This document shows, in pieces, positions 1 through 10,038 of a DNA stretch of 41,771 nt. Under the pieces are notes generated by a model. The model made no database searches and was not told where the DNA came from. It worked only from the letters and a program-made list of their open reading frames with translations. How positions within the stretch are numbered: the stretch's first letter is position 1; every line of letters begins with the position of its first letter. The translations under genes were made by a program, and so were the position numbers. This stretch comes from Actinomadura chibensis NBRC 106107 (GTDB taxonomy: Bacteria > Actinomycetota > Actinomycetes > Streptosporangiales > Streptosporangiaceae), in NCBI RefSeq assembly GCF_001552135.1, contig NZ_BCQP01000003.1, positions 1-41,771 on the forward strand, written 5' to 3'.

Positions 1-2
1 TC

Positions 3-1196
3 CAGGCGCGGGAGCGGCGGGCCGCCGCCATCGCCGACGCCCGCGCGTTCGGCGACGTCGGCCTGCTCGCCCGCGTCATCGTCAGCTTCGACGTCCCGAC
101 GCTGTGGACGAGCCGCGAGTACGGCACCCTCGACCGCGCCGTCGTCGACGCCGCCGAGGAGGCGCTCGACCGGCTCCCGGCGGACGAGCGCGAGCTGCGC
201 GTCCGCCTGCTGACCACGCTCGCGATCGAGCTGGAGGGGGAGCAGCGCGACCGGGGCGTCACCGCGTCCGCGGAGGCGCTCGGCACGGCCCGCGACCTCG
301 GCGTCCCCGAGCTGGTCGCCGTCGCGCTCAACGGCGCCTACATCAACGCCTACCGGTCCGCGGGCGGCCTGGCCGAGCGGCGCCGGTACGCCACCGAGCT
401 GCTGGACCTCGCGACCGAGCACGACCTCGGGTCCTACCTCGTCCTCGCGCACCTGCAGCTCCAGCACGCGGCCGTCGCCGCGCTCGACCGGGACGCCGTG
501 CGCCGCCACCTGGCCGAGGGGCACCGGCTCGCCGAGCAGTACGGCCTGCCGCTGCTGGCGAAGATCGCCGTCTGGGAGGGCGGGCTCATGCGCGCCTTCG
601 GCGCCCCGCCGGACGAGGCCGAACGCGCCTACGAGCAGGTGAACGACACGATCGGCCGGACCCGGATCTGGTCGAGCGAGCAGGGCATGGCGTTCCTCGG
701 GACGTTCGCCCTGCGGCTCGTCCAGGGCCGGGCCGGGGAGCTGGTGGACGGCACCGCCTGGCTGCACCGCCAGTGGGAGCACGTCGAGGCGACCGCCGAC
801 ATCCACGCGCTCGCGCTCGCCGCCGCCGGGCGGGTCTGCGAGGCGCGCCGGGTCGCCGCGGGCGCCGGGCCCGTCCGGCGCGACTACTTCTTCGACCTGA
901 CCATGCCGGTGCGGGCGCTGCGCGCCATGGCCCTCGGCGACCGCGACCTCGCCGAAGCGGCGTACGCCGAGCTGCTCCCGTACGCCGGGCACTTCACGGG
1001 CGGGGCCACCGCCGTCGCCACCTTCGGCCCAGTCGCGCGGGTCCTCGGCGACCTCGCGCTGTTCCTGGAACGCCCGGCCGAGGTCGCGGCGGGGCACTAC
1101 CGGGAGGCCGCGCGGGCCGCCGACCGGCTGGGCGCGCCCTACTGGGCCGAGGACGCGGCGTCCGCCCTCGCCCGCCTCGGCGCGCCCGCCGCCTGA
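3..1196 (+). CDS. AfsR/SARP- or LuxR-like regulator, TPR-rich C-terminal part (5' truncated)
   Basis: The frame is open from the first bases of the window to a TGA at 1194-1196, so only the C-terminal ~397 residues are present. The protein is Ala/Leu/Arg-rich and helical. Repeated helix pairs of about 35-40 residues (for example around EEALDRLPADERELRVRLL and the stretch beginning MRRHLAEGHRLAEQYGLPLL) resemble the tetratricopeptide arm that ends large actinobacterial ATPase regulators of the AfsR/BTAD or LuxR-LAL types. No P-loop or helix-turn-helix is inside the window, so the DNA-binding part, if any, lies upstream. It ends 4 bases before the era ATG. The family is inferred from repeat pattern and composition only; a free-standing TPR protein is possible. 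Confidence 0.55.
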   Translation, partial: QARERRAAAIADARAFGDVGLLARVIVSFDVPTLWTSREYGTLDRAVVDAAEEALDRLPADERELRVRLLTTLAIELEGEQRDRGVTASAEALGTARDLGVPELVAVALNGAYINAYRSAGGLAERRRYATELLDLATEHDLGSYLVLAHLQLQHAAVAALDRDAVRRHLAEGHRLAEQYGLPLLAKIAVWEGGLMRAFGAPPDEAERAYEQVNDTIGRTRIWSSEQGMAFLGTFALRLVQGRAGELVDGTAWLHRQWEHVEATADIHALALAAAGRVCEARRVAAGAGPVRRDYFFDLTMPVRALRAMALGDRDLAEAAYAELLPYAGHFTGGATAVATFGPVARVLGDLALFLERPAEVAAGHYREAARAADRLGAPYWAEDAASALARLGAPAA

Positions 1197-1200
1197 CCGG

Positions 1201-2163
1201 ATGGCGGAAGCCCTGGTCCCGGTGGGCGACAATTGGACGGTGACGAGACTGGGAGACGGGACGCCCGAGGGGTTCCGCGCGGGGTTCGCCTGCTTCATCG
1301 GACGGCCCAACGTCGGCAAGTCGACCCTGATGAACGCCCTGGTCGGCACCAAGGTCGCGATCACCAGCAGCCGCCCGCAGACGACCCGCCGGGCGATCCG
1401 CGGGATCGTCCACCGGCCGGACGCGCAGCTCGTCGTCGTCGACACCCCCGGCCTGCACAAGCCGCGGACCCTGCTCGGGGAGCGGCTCGACAGCCTCGTC
1501 CGGTCCACGCTGACCGAGGTGGACGTGATCGGCTTCTGCGTCCCCGCCGACCAGCCCGTCGGGCCCGGCGACAAGTACATCGCCCGCGAGCTGGCGGGCG
1601 TGAAGAAGACCCCGGTCGTCGCGATCGTGACCAAGACCGACCTCGCCTCGCCCGACCAGGTGGCCGAGCGGCTCGCCGCGGTCGGCGGGCTCGGCGAGTT
1701 CGCCGACATCGTGCCCTGCTCGGCCGAGTCCGGGTTCCAGGTCGACCTGGTCGGCGACCTGCTGATCTCCCACCTCCCGGACGGCATGGCGCTCTACCCG
1801 GAGGGCGACCTCACCGACGAGCCCGAGCAGGTCCTCGTCGCCGAGCTGATCAGGGAGGCGGCGCTGGAGGGCGTCCGGGACGAGCTGCCCCACTCGATCG
1901 CCGTCGTCGTCGACGAGATGAGCCCGCGCGAGGGGCGCCCCGACCTCGTCGACGTCTACGCGCACCTGTTCGTCGAGCGGTCCAGCCAGAAGGGCATCAT
2001 CATCGGGCACAAGGGGGCGCGGCTCCGCGAGGTGGGCGCGGCGGCGCGCCGCCAGATCGAGGCGCTGCTCGGCACGAAGGTGTTCCTCGACCTGCGGGTC
2101 AGCGTCCTGAAGGACTGGCAGCGCGACCCGAAGCAGCTCCGCCGCCTCGGCTTCTACGACTGA
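1201..2163 (+). CDS. era: GTPase Era, ribosome small-subunit maturation
   Basis: Era binds 16S rRNA near its 3' end and helps mature the 30S subunit. All G motifs are visible: P-loop GRPNVGKST (34-42), switch I with QTTR (60-63), DTPG (81-84), TKTD in place of the usual NKxD (144-147) and SAES (174-177). The KH RNA-binding domain follows with GHKGARLREVG (269-279). At 320 aa it is slightly longer than the usual ~300. ATG 1201 lies 4 bases after the upstream stop without a clear ribosome site. GTG 1240 (residue 14) follows a GACAAT -10-like box by 6 nt and could be a leaderless start, giving 307 aa. The 3' end overlaps the convergent membrane-protein gene by 10 bases. The family call is secure; the start is not. 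Confidence 0.95.
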   Translation: MAEALVPVGDNWTVTRLGDGTPEGFRAGFACFIGRPNVGKSTLMNALVGTKVAITSSRPQTTRRAIRGIVHRPDAQLVVVDTPGLHKPRTLLGERLDSLVRSTLTEVDVIGFCVPADQPVGPGDKYIARELAGVKKTPVVAIVTKTDLASPDQVAERLAAVGGLGEFADIVPCSAESGFQVDLVGDLLISHLPDGMALYPEGDLTDEPEQVLVAELIREAALEGVRDELPHSIAVVVDEMSPREGRPDLVDVYAHLFVERSSQKGIIIGHKGARLREVGAAARRQIEALLGTKVFLDLRVSVLKDWQRDPKQLRRLGFYD

Positions 2164-2954
2164 TCCCGCTTCGGCTCCCCGGGCGCGTCCGTCCGGTCCT
2201 CGGGCTCGGGTTCGGGATGGGCGCCGGGCTCCTCGCGGCGGCCCCACGCCTGGTCCTCCTGAGGCCACACCGCGTAGGGGTCGGCCTGATACCGCGGATC
2301 CGCGTAGTAGTGCTGGCCCTGGTCGTACTGCGGGTACTGCTCCGCGACGGCGGCCCGCCGCCGCGGCCTCGACACGCGCTCGCCGACCGGGCGGGCCAGG
2401 CTGAACCCCACCACCAGCAGTGACGTGATCACCGCCGTGTACCAGCCGTAGCGGACGGTGATCTGGTAGCCGACGTCCAGCCCGCTCTGCGGCAGGTTGT
2501 CGCGGACGTCGCCGAGCCGCAGCACGAACACCCCGCACACCAGCAGGGCGAGCGTCCCGGGGATCGCGGCGAGGCCGCCGATCCGGGGGTCCCGGCCGAG
2601 CAGGTCGCCGAACGCGAGCGCGATCGCGATCACCGCCAGCACCGGGACGGCGAGCACGAGGTCGTCGGCGTCGATCCCGGCGACGCTGCCGATGTCGCGG
2701 CCGACCGGCTGCCCGAACAGCTCGACGACGACCGACGCGTGCGCCCACGGCAGGAACGCCGACACCACGAGGACCGCCGCGGCGGCGATCAGCGCGAGCG
2801 TCCACGCGGCGCCGCCGTACCGCGCGGGCCGCTCCGGCGCCGGTGCGGCCGGCGCCGGCGGCTCCGCCGGATGCGGCGGATAGCCGTCGACGGGCGGCAG
2901 GAAGGACGGGCGCGACCGCGCGCGGCCCGCCTCGGAACCCAGGTCACCGGTCAT
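2154..2954 (-). CDS. Proline-rich four-helix membrane protein of unknown function
   Basis: This 266-residue protein has a disordered Pro/Ala-rich N-terminus (about 1-45), then four hydrophobic segments: near 50-70 (WTLALIAAAAVLVVSAFLPW), 97-116, 125-147 and 168-188. The hydrophilic tail is rich in Tyr, Gln, Pro and Glu. This is the architecture of many actinobacterial envelope proteins with an intracellular, proline-rich, possibly phosphorylated tail. I recognise no enzymatic motif and assign no function. The ATG is at 2952-2954. The gene is transcribed toward era and overlaps its end by 10 bases, so both must terminate inside or beyond each other's coding sequence. Confidence 0.85.
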   Translation of the reverse strand: MTGDLGSEAGRARSRPSFLPPVDGYPPHPAEPPAPAAPAPERPARYGGAAWTLALIAAAAVLVVSAFLPWAHASVVVELFGQPVGRDIGSVAGIDADDLVLAVPVLAVIAIALAFGDLLGRDPRIGGLAAIPGTLALLVCGVFVLRLGDVRDNLPQSGLDVGYQITVRYGWYTAVITSLLVVGFSLARPVGERVSRPRRRAAVAEQYPQYDQGQHYYADPRYQADPYAVWPQEDQAWGRREEPGAHPEPEPEDRTDAPGEPKRDQS

Positions 2955-3054
2955 GAACCCAGCGTAAACGCAGGGACGCCGTTGGCCGGGACGGCCACGT
3001 CGGGCCCCGCCGATCGGTACTTTGTAAGGAGTCCGTTATGGGAGGAGAACCCCG

Positions 3055-3666
3055 GTGTTGCTCGTTTTCGGCCTGACGGCGGTGTTCCGTACGGTCAGCG
3101 AGGGGACGTTCCACTGCCCGCAGTGCGGGGGTGACCGCGCCTACCGGAGGCGGACCGGGCGGCGCTGGCTGTCGGTGTTCTTCGTCCCGCTGGTGCCGCT
3201 GTGGCGGCTCGGCCAGTCCGTGGAGTGCCGGACGTGCCGGGCCCGCTTCCCCGTCTCGGCCCTGCGGACCCCGACCGCGCAGCGGATGGCGGAGACCCTC
3301 GCGGCGGGCATGCGGGCCGCGGCCGCGCTGGTGCTCCGCGCGGGCGACCCCGGGAACGCGGCGGCCCGCGCCCGCGCCGTCGAGACCGTGACCGGCTACG
3401 GCGAGCCCGAGTACGACGGCGAGGCCATCGACGCCGACCTCGCGCTGCGCCGCACGTTCCTGGAGCGCGAGGTCGTCGGCGCCGGGGCGCAGCTCGCCGT
3501 GGAGGCCAAGGAGTGGTTCCTCGCGCAGGTCGTCCGGATCGGGCTGGCCGGCGGGCCGCTCGGCGAGGCGCAGCGGCGCGAGCTGCACGGCATCGCCGAC
3601 CTGCTCGGCATGTCGCCCGCCTACGCCCTCGGCGTGATCGTGACCACCGAGGGAGCTGCGCGCTGA
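3055..3666 (+). CDS. Zinc-ribbon protein with TerB-like C-terminal domain
   Basis: The N-terminal third has a probable zinc ribbon: CPQC at 21-24 and CRTC at 58-61, separated by a hydrophobic stretch (WLSVFFVPLVPLW) that could touch the membrane. The C-terminal ~130 residues form an acidic helical domain (DGEAIDADLALRR, then LHGIADLLGMSPAYALGVI) resembling the TerB/DjlA-N fold found in tellurite-resistance and co-chaperone proteins. The start is GTG at 3055, preceded by GGGAGGAG at about 3040-3047. The stop is one base before the ATG of the dimethylargininase gene, so the two are probably co-transcribed. Function is unknown, and the TerB call rests on fold-level resemblance only. Confidence 0.8.
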   Translation: MLLVFGLTAVFRTVSEGTFHCPQCGGDRAYRRRTGRRWLSVFFVPLVPLWRLGQSVECRTCRARFPVSALRTPTAQRMAETLAAGMRAAAALVLRAGDPGNAAARARAVETVTGYGEPEYDGEAIDADLALRRTFLEREVVGAGAQLAVEAKEWFLAQVVRIGLAGGPLGEAQRRELHGIADLLGMSPAYALGVIVTTEGAAR

Positions 3667-3667
3667 G

Positions 3668-4462
3668 ATGTGGACCGCTCCCGACACCAGGTCCGCGCGG
3701 ATGACGCCCGGGACGGGCCGCGCCCTCGTCCGGGCCCCCGGCCCGCGCCTCGCCGAGGGCCTCGTCACGCACGCCGAGCGCCGTCCGGTGGACGTCGCGC
3801 TCGCCATGCGCCAGCACGCCGCCTACACCGCCGCGCTGCGGTCGGCGGGCTGGCGGGTCGGCACGGTCGCCGCCGCCGACGACCAGCCCGACGCCGTGTT
3901 CATCGAGGACGCCCTGGTCGTCTGCGGGGACCTCGCCGTCCTCGGCCGGTCCGGGGCGGCGGTCCGGCGCGGCGAGCTGCCCGGCGCGGAGCGGGCGGCG
4001 CGCGACCTCGGCCTGCGGATCGAGCGGATCGAGGCGCCCGGCACCCTGGACGGCGGCGACGTCCTCGCCGTCGGCGACACCGTCTACGTGGGGCGCGGCG
4101 CCCGGACGAACGAGGAGGGCATCTGCCAGCTCGCCCGGCTGCTCGGCGGGCGGCGGGTCGTCCCGGTGGACGTGCGCGGCTGCCTGCACCTCAAGTCGGC
4201 GATGACCGCGCTGCCGGACGGCGGGCTGATCGGCCTGCCCGAGCACGTCGACACCTCGGTGCTGCCGTGCCTGCGGGTCGTCCGGGAGCCGTCGGGCGCG
4301 CACGTGGTGGTCCTCGGGCCCGACCACGTGCTCATGGCGGCGTCCGCGCCGCGCACGGCGGCGAGCCTCGCCGCGGACGGTCTGCGCGTCACCAGCGTCG
4401 ACATCAGCGAGTTCGAGGCCCTCGACGGCTGCGTGACCTGCCTGTCCGTGCTCGTCCCCTGA
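3668..4462 (+). CDS. ddaH: Dimethylargininase (N(omega),N(omega)-dimethylarginine dimethylaminohydrolase)
   Basis: DDAH hydrolyses methylated arginine to citrulline and methylamine or dimethylamine. Motifs of the amidinotransferase/pentein fold are present: QPDAVFIEDALVV (73-85) with substrate-binding Asp/Glu, TLDGGDVL (126-133), GCLHLKS with catalytic His174, and DGCVTCLSV near the C-terminus with probable nucleophile Cys258. Length (264 aa) is normal for bacterial DDAH. ATG 3668 follows the zinc-ribbon/TerB stop by one base; ATG 3701 (residue 12) is an alternative start. In actinomycetes the enzyme may recycle methylarginines from protein turnover or the environment. Arginine deiminase is less likely given the length and the single-domain motif set. 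Confidence 0.9.
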   Translation: MWTAPDTRSARMTPGTGRALVRAPGPRLAEGLVTHAERRPVDVALAMRQHAAYTAALRSAGWRVGTVAAADDQPDAVFIEDALVVCGDLAVLGRSGAAVRRGELPGAERAARDLGLRIERIEAPGTLDGGDVLAVGDTVYVGRGARTNEEGICQLARLLGGRRVVPVDVRGCLHLKSAMTALPDGGLIGLPEHVDTSVLPCLRVVREPSGAHVVVLGPDHVLMAASAPRTAASLAADGLRVTSVDISEFEALDGCVTCLSVLVP

Positions 4463-4516
4463 CACGCGGGCGTCTCAGCATCCGGACGCCGGTTTCCGGA
4501 ACCCGGATGTCATCTG

Positions 4517-4522
4517 TTAACT
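4517..4522 (+). promoter_or_regulatory. Candidate -10 box of leuA leader transcript
   Basis: TTAACT sits 8 bases upstream of the GTG of the leucine leader peptide, so transcription would begin near 4529 and the leader peptide would be almost leaderless. A weak -35 candidate, TTTCCG, is at 4493-4498 (18-base spacer). Assigned by position and resemblance only. Confidence 0.45.
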
Positions 4523-4530
4523 TGGCCGAC

Positions 4531-6380
<1,850 letters not shown>

Positions 6381-6399
6381 CGGGGGCGGGGACGGACGG

Positions 6400-6422
6400 C
6401 GGGGGGCGCGCGGCGCCCCCCG
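6400..6422. terminator. Bidirectional terminator between leuA and the emfourin gene
   Basis: A perfect GC stem: cggggggcgc (6400-6409) pairs with gcgccccccg (6413-6422) around a 3-base loop. It lies between two convergent genes, 20 bases after the leuA stop and 5 bases from the emfourin stop. A U-run is absent. Confidence 0.7.
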
Positions 6423-6426
6423 GCCC

Positions 6427-6678
6427 CTACACTCCACCGAGCACGTGGTGGACCAGTTCCCGGAGGGGGCCGTGCAATTGGGCCTCCCCGACGGTCGCGC
6501 GGTCGCCGTCGATGTCGATCTCGTAGAGGAACTGGTCGGGGATTCGGCCGGGCGGGGGAATCGATTTCAGGTCGACGCGCCCGACGAGCCGCGTCAGCAT
6601 GGGATCGCTGGCGCTGTCGGACTCGGCGCGCCGTTCGATCCCGGCGAATCCCCCGCTCCGGACGACTGTCACTCTCAC
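6427..6678 (-). CDS. Emfourin-like inhibitor of M4 metalloprotease
   Basis: A small protein of 83 aa opening with a beta-type stretch MRVTVVRSGGFAGIERR, which matches the pattern of emfourins (protealysin inhibitors: basic strand, then a conserved GGFAG turn). Emfourins are typically encoded next to protealysin-like M4 proteases and inhibit them in the cytoplasm. Here the gene starts 4 bases after the stop of just such a protease (GTG at 6676-6678), consistent with one operon producing the enzyme and its inhibitor. The remaining sequence (DLKSIPPPGRIPDQFLYEID) fits a compact beta fold. Identification relies on motif memory plus context. Confidence 0.8.
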   Translation of the reverse strand: MRVTVVRSGGFAGIERRAESDSASDPMLTRLVGRVDLKSIPPPGRIPDQFLYEIDIDGDRATVGEAQLHGPLRELVHHVLGGV

Positions 6679-6682
6679 TGCG

Positions 6683-7723
6683 CTATCCGTTCGCCTCCGT
6701 GGGGACGCCTACCCCCGTCCAGGCCCGGTTCACCGCCTTCGTCTCGTCGGCGCCGGCCCCGTACAGGCGGGTGGCCGTGCGGACGGTCTCCGCCGCGAAG
6801 CCGGCGAAGTCGACGTCCGTGGCCAGTGTCCCGCCGGTGAGCGTTTCGTACCAGACGCGTCCGGCCTTTTCCCACGCGTTTCCGCCGAGGGCGGTCGCGG
6901 CGAGGTAGAAGGCGCGGTTCGGGATGCCCGAGTTGATGTGGACGCCGCCGTTGTCGCGGTGGGTGTTGACGTAGTGGTCCATGTGCCCCGGCTGCGGGTC
7001 CTTGCCGAGCCGCGGGTCGTCGTAGGCGGTGCCGGGCTCCTTCATGGAGCGGAGCGCGACGCCGTGGACGCCGGACGCGAGCAGCCCCTGCCCGATGAGC
7101 CAGTCGGCCCGGTCGGCGGTCTGCTTGAGGTGCCACTGCTTGATCAGCGAGCCGAACACGTCCGACACCGACTCGTTGAGCGCCCCGGACTGGCCGTAGT
7201 ACTCCAGGTTCGCGGTGTACTGCGTGACGCCGTGGGTGAGCTCGTGGCCGGTGACGTCGAGCGGCCCGGTGAACTCGGTGAACAGGGCGCCGTCGCCGTC
7301 GCCGTACACCATCTGCTCGCCGTTCCAGAAGGCGTTGTCGTAGTCGTTGCCGTAGTGGACGGTCGAGACCATGTGCAGCCCGGCGCCGTCGATCGAGTTG
7401 CGCCGGTAGGCGGCCTCGAAGAAGTCGAACGTCGCGCCGAGCCAGTCGTAGGCCTGGTCGGCGACCTTGTCGCCGGTGGCGGCGGCGCCCTCGGCGCGGA
7501 CGGCCCGGCCCGGCAGGTCCTCGCGGTGCCGCGCGTCGTGGATCGTGCGGTTCGGGACGAAGTCCTCGTTCGGGGCGGGGGCCTCGGCCGGGGCCGTCCG
7601 GCGTTCGGCGGCGTAGGCGGACGTGAGGGCCAGCGTCCGGCGGGCGCGGGCGCGCAGGGCCGGGTCGTCGGCGTCTCTGGCGATGCGTTCCAGCATGTGC
7701 GGCGGCACGATGTGGCATCTCAT
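6683..7723 (-). CDS. Protealysin-like M4 family zinc metalloprotease (no signal peptide)
   Basis: This thermolysin-family endopeptidase has a short protealysin-type propeptide beginning MRCHIVPPHMLERIA rather than the long FTP/PepSY prodomain. Zinc site: HELTH (160-164) with Glu184 in GALNESVSD as the third ligand. The downstream VHINSGIPNRAF supplies the catalytic His of the C-terminal helical domain. No signal peptide is seen, as expected for protealysins. I chose ATG 7723 because it places the propeptide motif at the N-terminus and gives 346 aa, the usual size. An in-frame GTG at 7795 would add 24 atypical residues. A perfect inverted repeat overlaps the chosen start. The emfourin-like inhibitor gene follows after 4 bases. 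Confidence 0.9.
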   Translation of the reverse strand: MRCHIVPPHMLERIARDADDPALRARARRTLALTSAYAAERRTAPAEAPAPNEDFVPNRTIHDARHREDLPGRAVRAEGAAATGDKVADQAYDWLGATFDFFEAAYRRNSIDGAGLHMVSTVHYGNDYDNAFWNGEQMVYGDGDGALFTEFTGPLDVTGHELTHGVTQYTANLEYYGQSGALNESVSDVFGSLIKQWHLKQTADRADWLIGQGLLASGVHGVALRSMKEPGTAYDDPRLGKDPQPGHMDHYVNTHRDNGGVHINSGIPNRAFYLAATALGGNAWEKAGRVWYETLTGGTLATDVDFAGFAAETVRTATRLYGAGADETKAVNRAWTGVGVPTEANG

Positions 7724-7729
7724 GCCACA
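7711..7729. promoter_or_regulatory. Palindrome over the M4 protease start codon
   Basis: tgtggcat (7711-7718) and atgccaca (7722-7729) form a perfect 8-base inverted repeat with a 3-base spacer, covering the proposed ATG and first codons. It has the symmetry of a dimeric repressor site, or could hide the start in an RNA hairpin. The regulator is unknown. Confidence 0.5.
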
Positions 7730-7907
7730 ACGCTGCCAGCCCGCCGGGGATCGAGCCAGGACTTTCGCCATGACGCTACGGCCGAATCCGGTCACGGTAC
7801 GTAATTGTCATCCGACGGGGAGGAGCCGTCCGGGGGACATGTGAAGAACCTGGGGAGATGCCTGGTGGGACGCCGGGGCACCGGACGCCGTGCGTCAGAA
7901 TGAACGG

Positions 7908-8690
7908 GTGACCCTGTACCGCGACGAAGGCATCGTCCTGCGCACCCAGAAGCTGGGCGAGGCCGACCGCATCGTGACGGTGCTGACCCGGCGCACCGGC
8001 CGGATCCGCGCCGCCGCGAAGGGGGTGCGCAAGACCAGGTCGCGGTTCGGGGCGCGGCTGGAGCCGTTCACCCACGTCGACCTGCAGCTGTACGAGCGGC
8101 GCTCGCTCGACCTGATCACCCAGGCCGAGACGCTGCGCCCGTACGGGGAGGCCCTCGTCGCCGACTACCCCCGCTACACGGCGGGGACGGCGATGCTGGA
8201 GACCGCGGAGAAGCTGACGAGCGAGGAGGGCGAGCCCGCGCTGCGGCAGTTCCTGCTGCTCGTCGGCGGGCTGCGGACGCTCGCCGAGCGCGGCCACGAC
8301 CCCCGGCTCGTCCTGGACGCGTTCCTGCTGCGCTCGCTGTCGGTCGCCGGGTGGGCGCCCGCGCTGGACGAGTGCTGCCGCTGCGGCGTCCGCGGCGGGC
8401 TGCGCGGGTTCGCCATCGCGGCGGGCGGCGCGGTCTGCGCGAACTGCCGCCAGCCGGGCGCGGCGACCCCGGCGGCGCCGACGTTCGCGCTGATGCTGGC
8501 CCTGCTGCGCGGCGACTGGGAGTACGCGGACGGCAGCGAGCAGCGGCACCGCGCGGAGGCCAGCGGCCTCGTCGCCGCCTACCTGCAATGGCACCTGGAG
8601 CACGGGATCCGCTCGCTGCGCCACGTCGAGCGCGAACCCGGGCCCGGCCAGGACGCCGGGTCCGCCGACACCACCGAGGAGAGAGTTTGA
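7908..8690 (+). CDS. recO: DNA repair protein RecO
   Basis: RecO anneals single strands and loads RecA with RecR in recombinational repair. The N-terminus ([22 protein letters not shown], then [17 protein letters not shown]) is the RecO OB-fold. A C-terminal zinc module has cysteines at 156/157, 159, 177 and 180 (CCRCG, then CANC). GTG 7908 is chosen because family members begin at this position; an in-frame GTG at 7890 adds six residues with no family support. At 260 aa the length is normal. The stop overlaps the TTG start of uppS by two bases, so the two are translationally coupled. The gene is divergent from the M4 protease. Confidence 0.95.
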   Translation: MTLYRDEGIVLRTQKLGEADRIVTVLTRRTGRIRAAAKGVRKTRSRFGARLEPFTHVDLQLYERRSLDLITQAETLRPYGEALVADYPRYTAGTAMLETAEKLTSEEGEPALRQFLLLVGGLRTLAERGHDPRLVLDAFLLRSLSVAGWAPALDECCRCGVRGGLRGFAIAAGGAVCANCRQPGAATPAAPTFALMLALLRGDWEYADGSEQRHRAEASGLVAAYLQWHLEHGIRSLRHVEREPGPGQDAGSADTTEERV

Positions 8691-9487
8691 GAAGGGCCGT
8701 TTCGCCCCCGGAGCCGCACCGGGACGGCGCCACCCCGCCGCCGATCCCCGCCGGGCTCGTCCCGCGGCACGTCGCCATCGTCATGGACGGCAACGGCCGC
8801 TGGGCCAAGGAGCGCGGGCTGCCCCGCACCGAGGGGCACAAGCGCGGCGAGGACTCCCTCTTCGACGTGATCATGGGGGCGATCGAGCTCGGCGTCCCTT
8901 ACCTGTCGGCCTACGCCTTCTCCACCGAGAACTGGAAGCGGTCCCCGGACGAGGTCCGCTTCCTCATGGGCTTCAACCGGGACGTGATCCGCCGCCGCCG
9001 CGACCAGCTCCACTCGATGGGCGTCCGGGTCCGCTGGGCGGGCCGCCGCCCCCGGCTGTGGCGCAGCGTGATCAAGGAGCTGGAGACGGCCGAGGAGATG
9101 ACGCGCGACAACGACGTCCTCACCCTGCAGTTCTGCGTGAACTACGGGGGCCGCGCGGAGATCGCGGACGCGGCCGCCGCGATCGCCCGGGACGTCCGGG
9201 ACGGCCGCCTCAACCCCGACAAGATCAACGAGCGGGTGTTCGCCCGCTACCTCGACGAGCCCGGCATCCCGGACGTCGACCTGTTCCTGCGCTCGTCGGG
9301 GGAGCAGCGCACGTCCAACTTCCTGCTGTGGCAGTCGGCGTACGCGGAGATGGTCTTCCTCGACACGCTCTGGCCCGACTTCGACCGGCGGCACCTGTGG
9401 CACGCCTGCGAGCTGTACGCGTCGCGGGACCGCCGGTACGGCGGCGCGGTCCCGAACAGCACGGAACCCGCCGCCGCCACCGGCTGA
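8687..9487 (+). CDS. uppS: Isoprenyl transferase (undecaprenyl or decaprenyl diphosphate synthase)
   Basis: This cis-prenyltransferase extends farnesyl-type primers with isopentenyl diphosphate to make the C50/C55 lipid carrier for peptidoglycan precursors. The signature [12 protein letters not shown] has catalytic Asp34. Later motifs are [24 protein letters not shown] and [24 protein letters not shown]. The start is TTG 8687, inside the recO stop (TTGA overlap), with GAGGAG at 8676-8681 five bases ahead. The same frame is open upstream inside recO, but that part reads as nonsense for this family. The product is 266 aa. It converges on the OsmC gene with only 3 bases between stops. Confidence 0.95.
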   Translation: MRRAVSPPEPHRDGATPPPIPAGLVPRHVAIVMDGNGRWAKERGLPRTEGHKRGEDSLFDVIMGAIELGVPYLSAYAFSTENWKRSPDEVRFLMGFNRDVIRRRRDQLHSMGVRVRWAGRRPRLWRSVIKELETAEEMTRDNDVLTLQFCVNYGGRAEIADAAAAIARDVRDGRLNPDKINERVFARYLDEPGIPDVDLFLRSSGEQRTSNFLLWQSAYAEMVFLDTLWPDFDRRHLWHACELYASRDRRYGGAVPNSTEPAAATG

Positions 9488-9490
9488 CGG

Positions 9491-9916
9491 CTAGACGAGA
9501 GCGGCGTCCAGGGTGATGGTGGTCCCGGCCAGGGCCTTGCTGACCGGGCAGTTGGCCTTGGCGTCCTGGGCGGCCTTCTCGAAGTCGGCGGCGGACAGGC
9601 CCGGCACGCTCGCGCGGACGGTCAGGTGGATGCCGGTGATGCCCTCGCCCGGCTGGAAGGTGACCTCGGCCTTGGTGTCGACCTTCTCCGGGGGCGTGCC
9701 GGCGCCGGCGAGCCCGTGCGAGAGCGCCATCGAGTAGCAGGTGGAGTGCGCGGCGGCGATGAGCTCCTCGGGGCTCGTCCGGCCGGCCGGCTCCGCGGAC
9801 CGCGATGCCCAGGTCACCTCGTAGGTGCCGAGCTTCGACGAGTCGAGCGAGACCTTGCCCTGGCCTTCGAGGAGGGAACCTTCCCAGTGCGCGTTTGCGG
9901 TACGTGTCGTTGCCAT
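9491..9916 (-). CDS. OsmC/Ohr family thiol peroxidase
   Basis: OsmC-type proteins reduce organic hydroperoxides with a cysteine pair. The two expected cysteines are visible: Cys60 in the HSTCYSM helix and Cys123 in ANCPVSKAL, with TSPEELIAAAHS before the first. Length from ATG 9916 is 141 aa, typical of OsmC. That start is chosen over an upstream in-frame start (9934) because MATTRTANAHWEG is the usual opening and GAGAGA lies ahead of it. OsmC rather than Ohr is favoured by the N-terminal HWEGSLLEGQGKVS strand. Monocistronic, with terminators of the upstream protease gene about 55 bases before it. Confidence 0.92.
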   Translation of the reverse strand: MATTRTANAHWEGSLLEGQGKVSLDSSKLGTYEVTWASRSAEPAGRTSPEELIAAAHSTCYSMALSHGLAGAGTPPEKVDTKAEVTFQPGEGITGIHLTVRASVPGLSAADFEKAAQDAKANCPVSKALAGTTITLDAALV

Positions 9917-9970
9917 GCCCCGATTCTCTCGCATGGCCTCCGCGCCGATTCACCGAACCGCCCCATCCGG

Positions 9971-10002
9971 CGCCCCGCGCCCGGGAGGCCGGGCGCGGGG
10001 CG
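9971..10002 (-). terminator. Terminator of the secreted M4 protease gene
   Basis: A perfect 14-base-pair stem (9971-9984 with 9989-10002, gc-rich) closes on a GAGG loop, downstream of the protease stop at 10039. A second, smaller hairpin (tcccgg/ccggga, 10003-10017, three-base loop) abuts it on the protease side. The pair forms a stacked terminator that separates the protease from the OsmC gene. Confidence 0.8.
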
Positions 10003-10038
10003 TCCCGGCCCCCGGGACGGGGTTTCTGAGCGGCGTTC

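Noticed and set aside
7724..7795. 24-residue N-terminal extension of the protealysin-like protease
   Set aside because: The family propeptide begins at the VPPHML motif and the ATG at 7723 gives the normal length. Not fully excluded.
6599..7804. 401-residue frame opposite the M4 protease
   Set aside because: Antisense to a protein with an intact zinc site; Val/Gly/Arg repeats typical of shadow frames.
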